The notes under the pieces: generated by a model | Databases searched by the model: none | The model's input: only the letters and a program-made list of their open reading frames with translations | What the model was told of the DNA's origin: nothing | Made by a program: the position numbers and the translations under genes | Origin: Planctomycetota bacterium | Lineage (GTDB): Bacteria; Planctomycetota; Phycisphaerae; Sedimentisphaerales; Anaerobacaceae | Direction: 5' to 3' | DNA length: 12,621 nt | Assembly (NCBI GenBank): GCA_017885385.1 | Contig: JAFNGF010000322.1 | Coordinates: forward strand, 1,969-14,589 | Part shown: in pieces, positions 12,613 through 12,621 of the stretch | How positions within the stretch are numbered: position 1 is the stretch's first letter | Layout of the letters: every line of letters starts with the position of its first letter

Positions 12613-12621
12613 CCTTCGACC

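Overview
The window looks like a chromosomal segment of a Planctomycetota bacterium, most likely from the Phycisphaerae/Sedimentisphaerales side. The basis is indirect: a formylglycine-type sulfatase, a secreted FAD oxidoreductase and a secreted all-helical glycosidase-like protein sit close together, GC is moderate, operons are loose, and small palindromic repeats are abundant. No rRNA or tRNA gene fixes the taxonomy. All intact genes are on the + strand; one decayed reading frame is on the - strand.

Layout: (1) 2-1462, 3' part of an S1-family sulfatase. (2) 1525-2439, a divergent CorA-like two-TM membrane protein with SMN instead of GMN. (3) 2516-4396, a secreted FAD-dependent oxidoreductase. 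(4) 4567-6024, an AlbA_2/Schlafen-type putative regulator (COG2865-like). (5) 6142-7761, an exported (alpha/alpha)-toroid glycosidase-like protein, closed by a terminator. (6) 7942-9106, a two-gene toxin-antitoxin module (HTH plus Panacea/DUF4065 antitoxin, RelE-like toxin) with its own near-consensus promoter. (7) 9249-10811, an orphan terminase-large-subunit-like ATPase/nuclease with a Cys cluster. (8) 10812-11847, about 1 kb without an intact gene: a composite interspersed repeat, a structured RNA/terminator candidate and a frameshifted - strand pseudogene. (9) 11848-12603, a conserved-looking protein of unknown function.

The sulfatase, oxidoreductase and toroid protein suggest sulfated-polysaccharide processing. 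The toxin-antitoxin pair, orphan terminase and pseudogene form a more accessory, partly AT-richer stretch.

The strongest unexplained signal is a family of short palindromes with conserved shoulders ATTYAGCCCC ... GGGGTT and variable but always self-complementary apical stems. They lie inside coding sequence without breaking the frame (sulfatase near 1104-1182, terminase near 9493-9530) and at gene ends, where the element itself supplies the stop codon (sulfatase 1460-1462, last gene 12601-12603). Another GC-rich hairpin (574-618) is inserted in frame in the same sulfatase. This resembles REP/BIME elements crossed with protein-invading palindromes such as the Rickettsia palindromic elements. 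No RAYT-type transposase gene is in the window.
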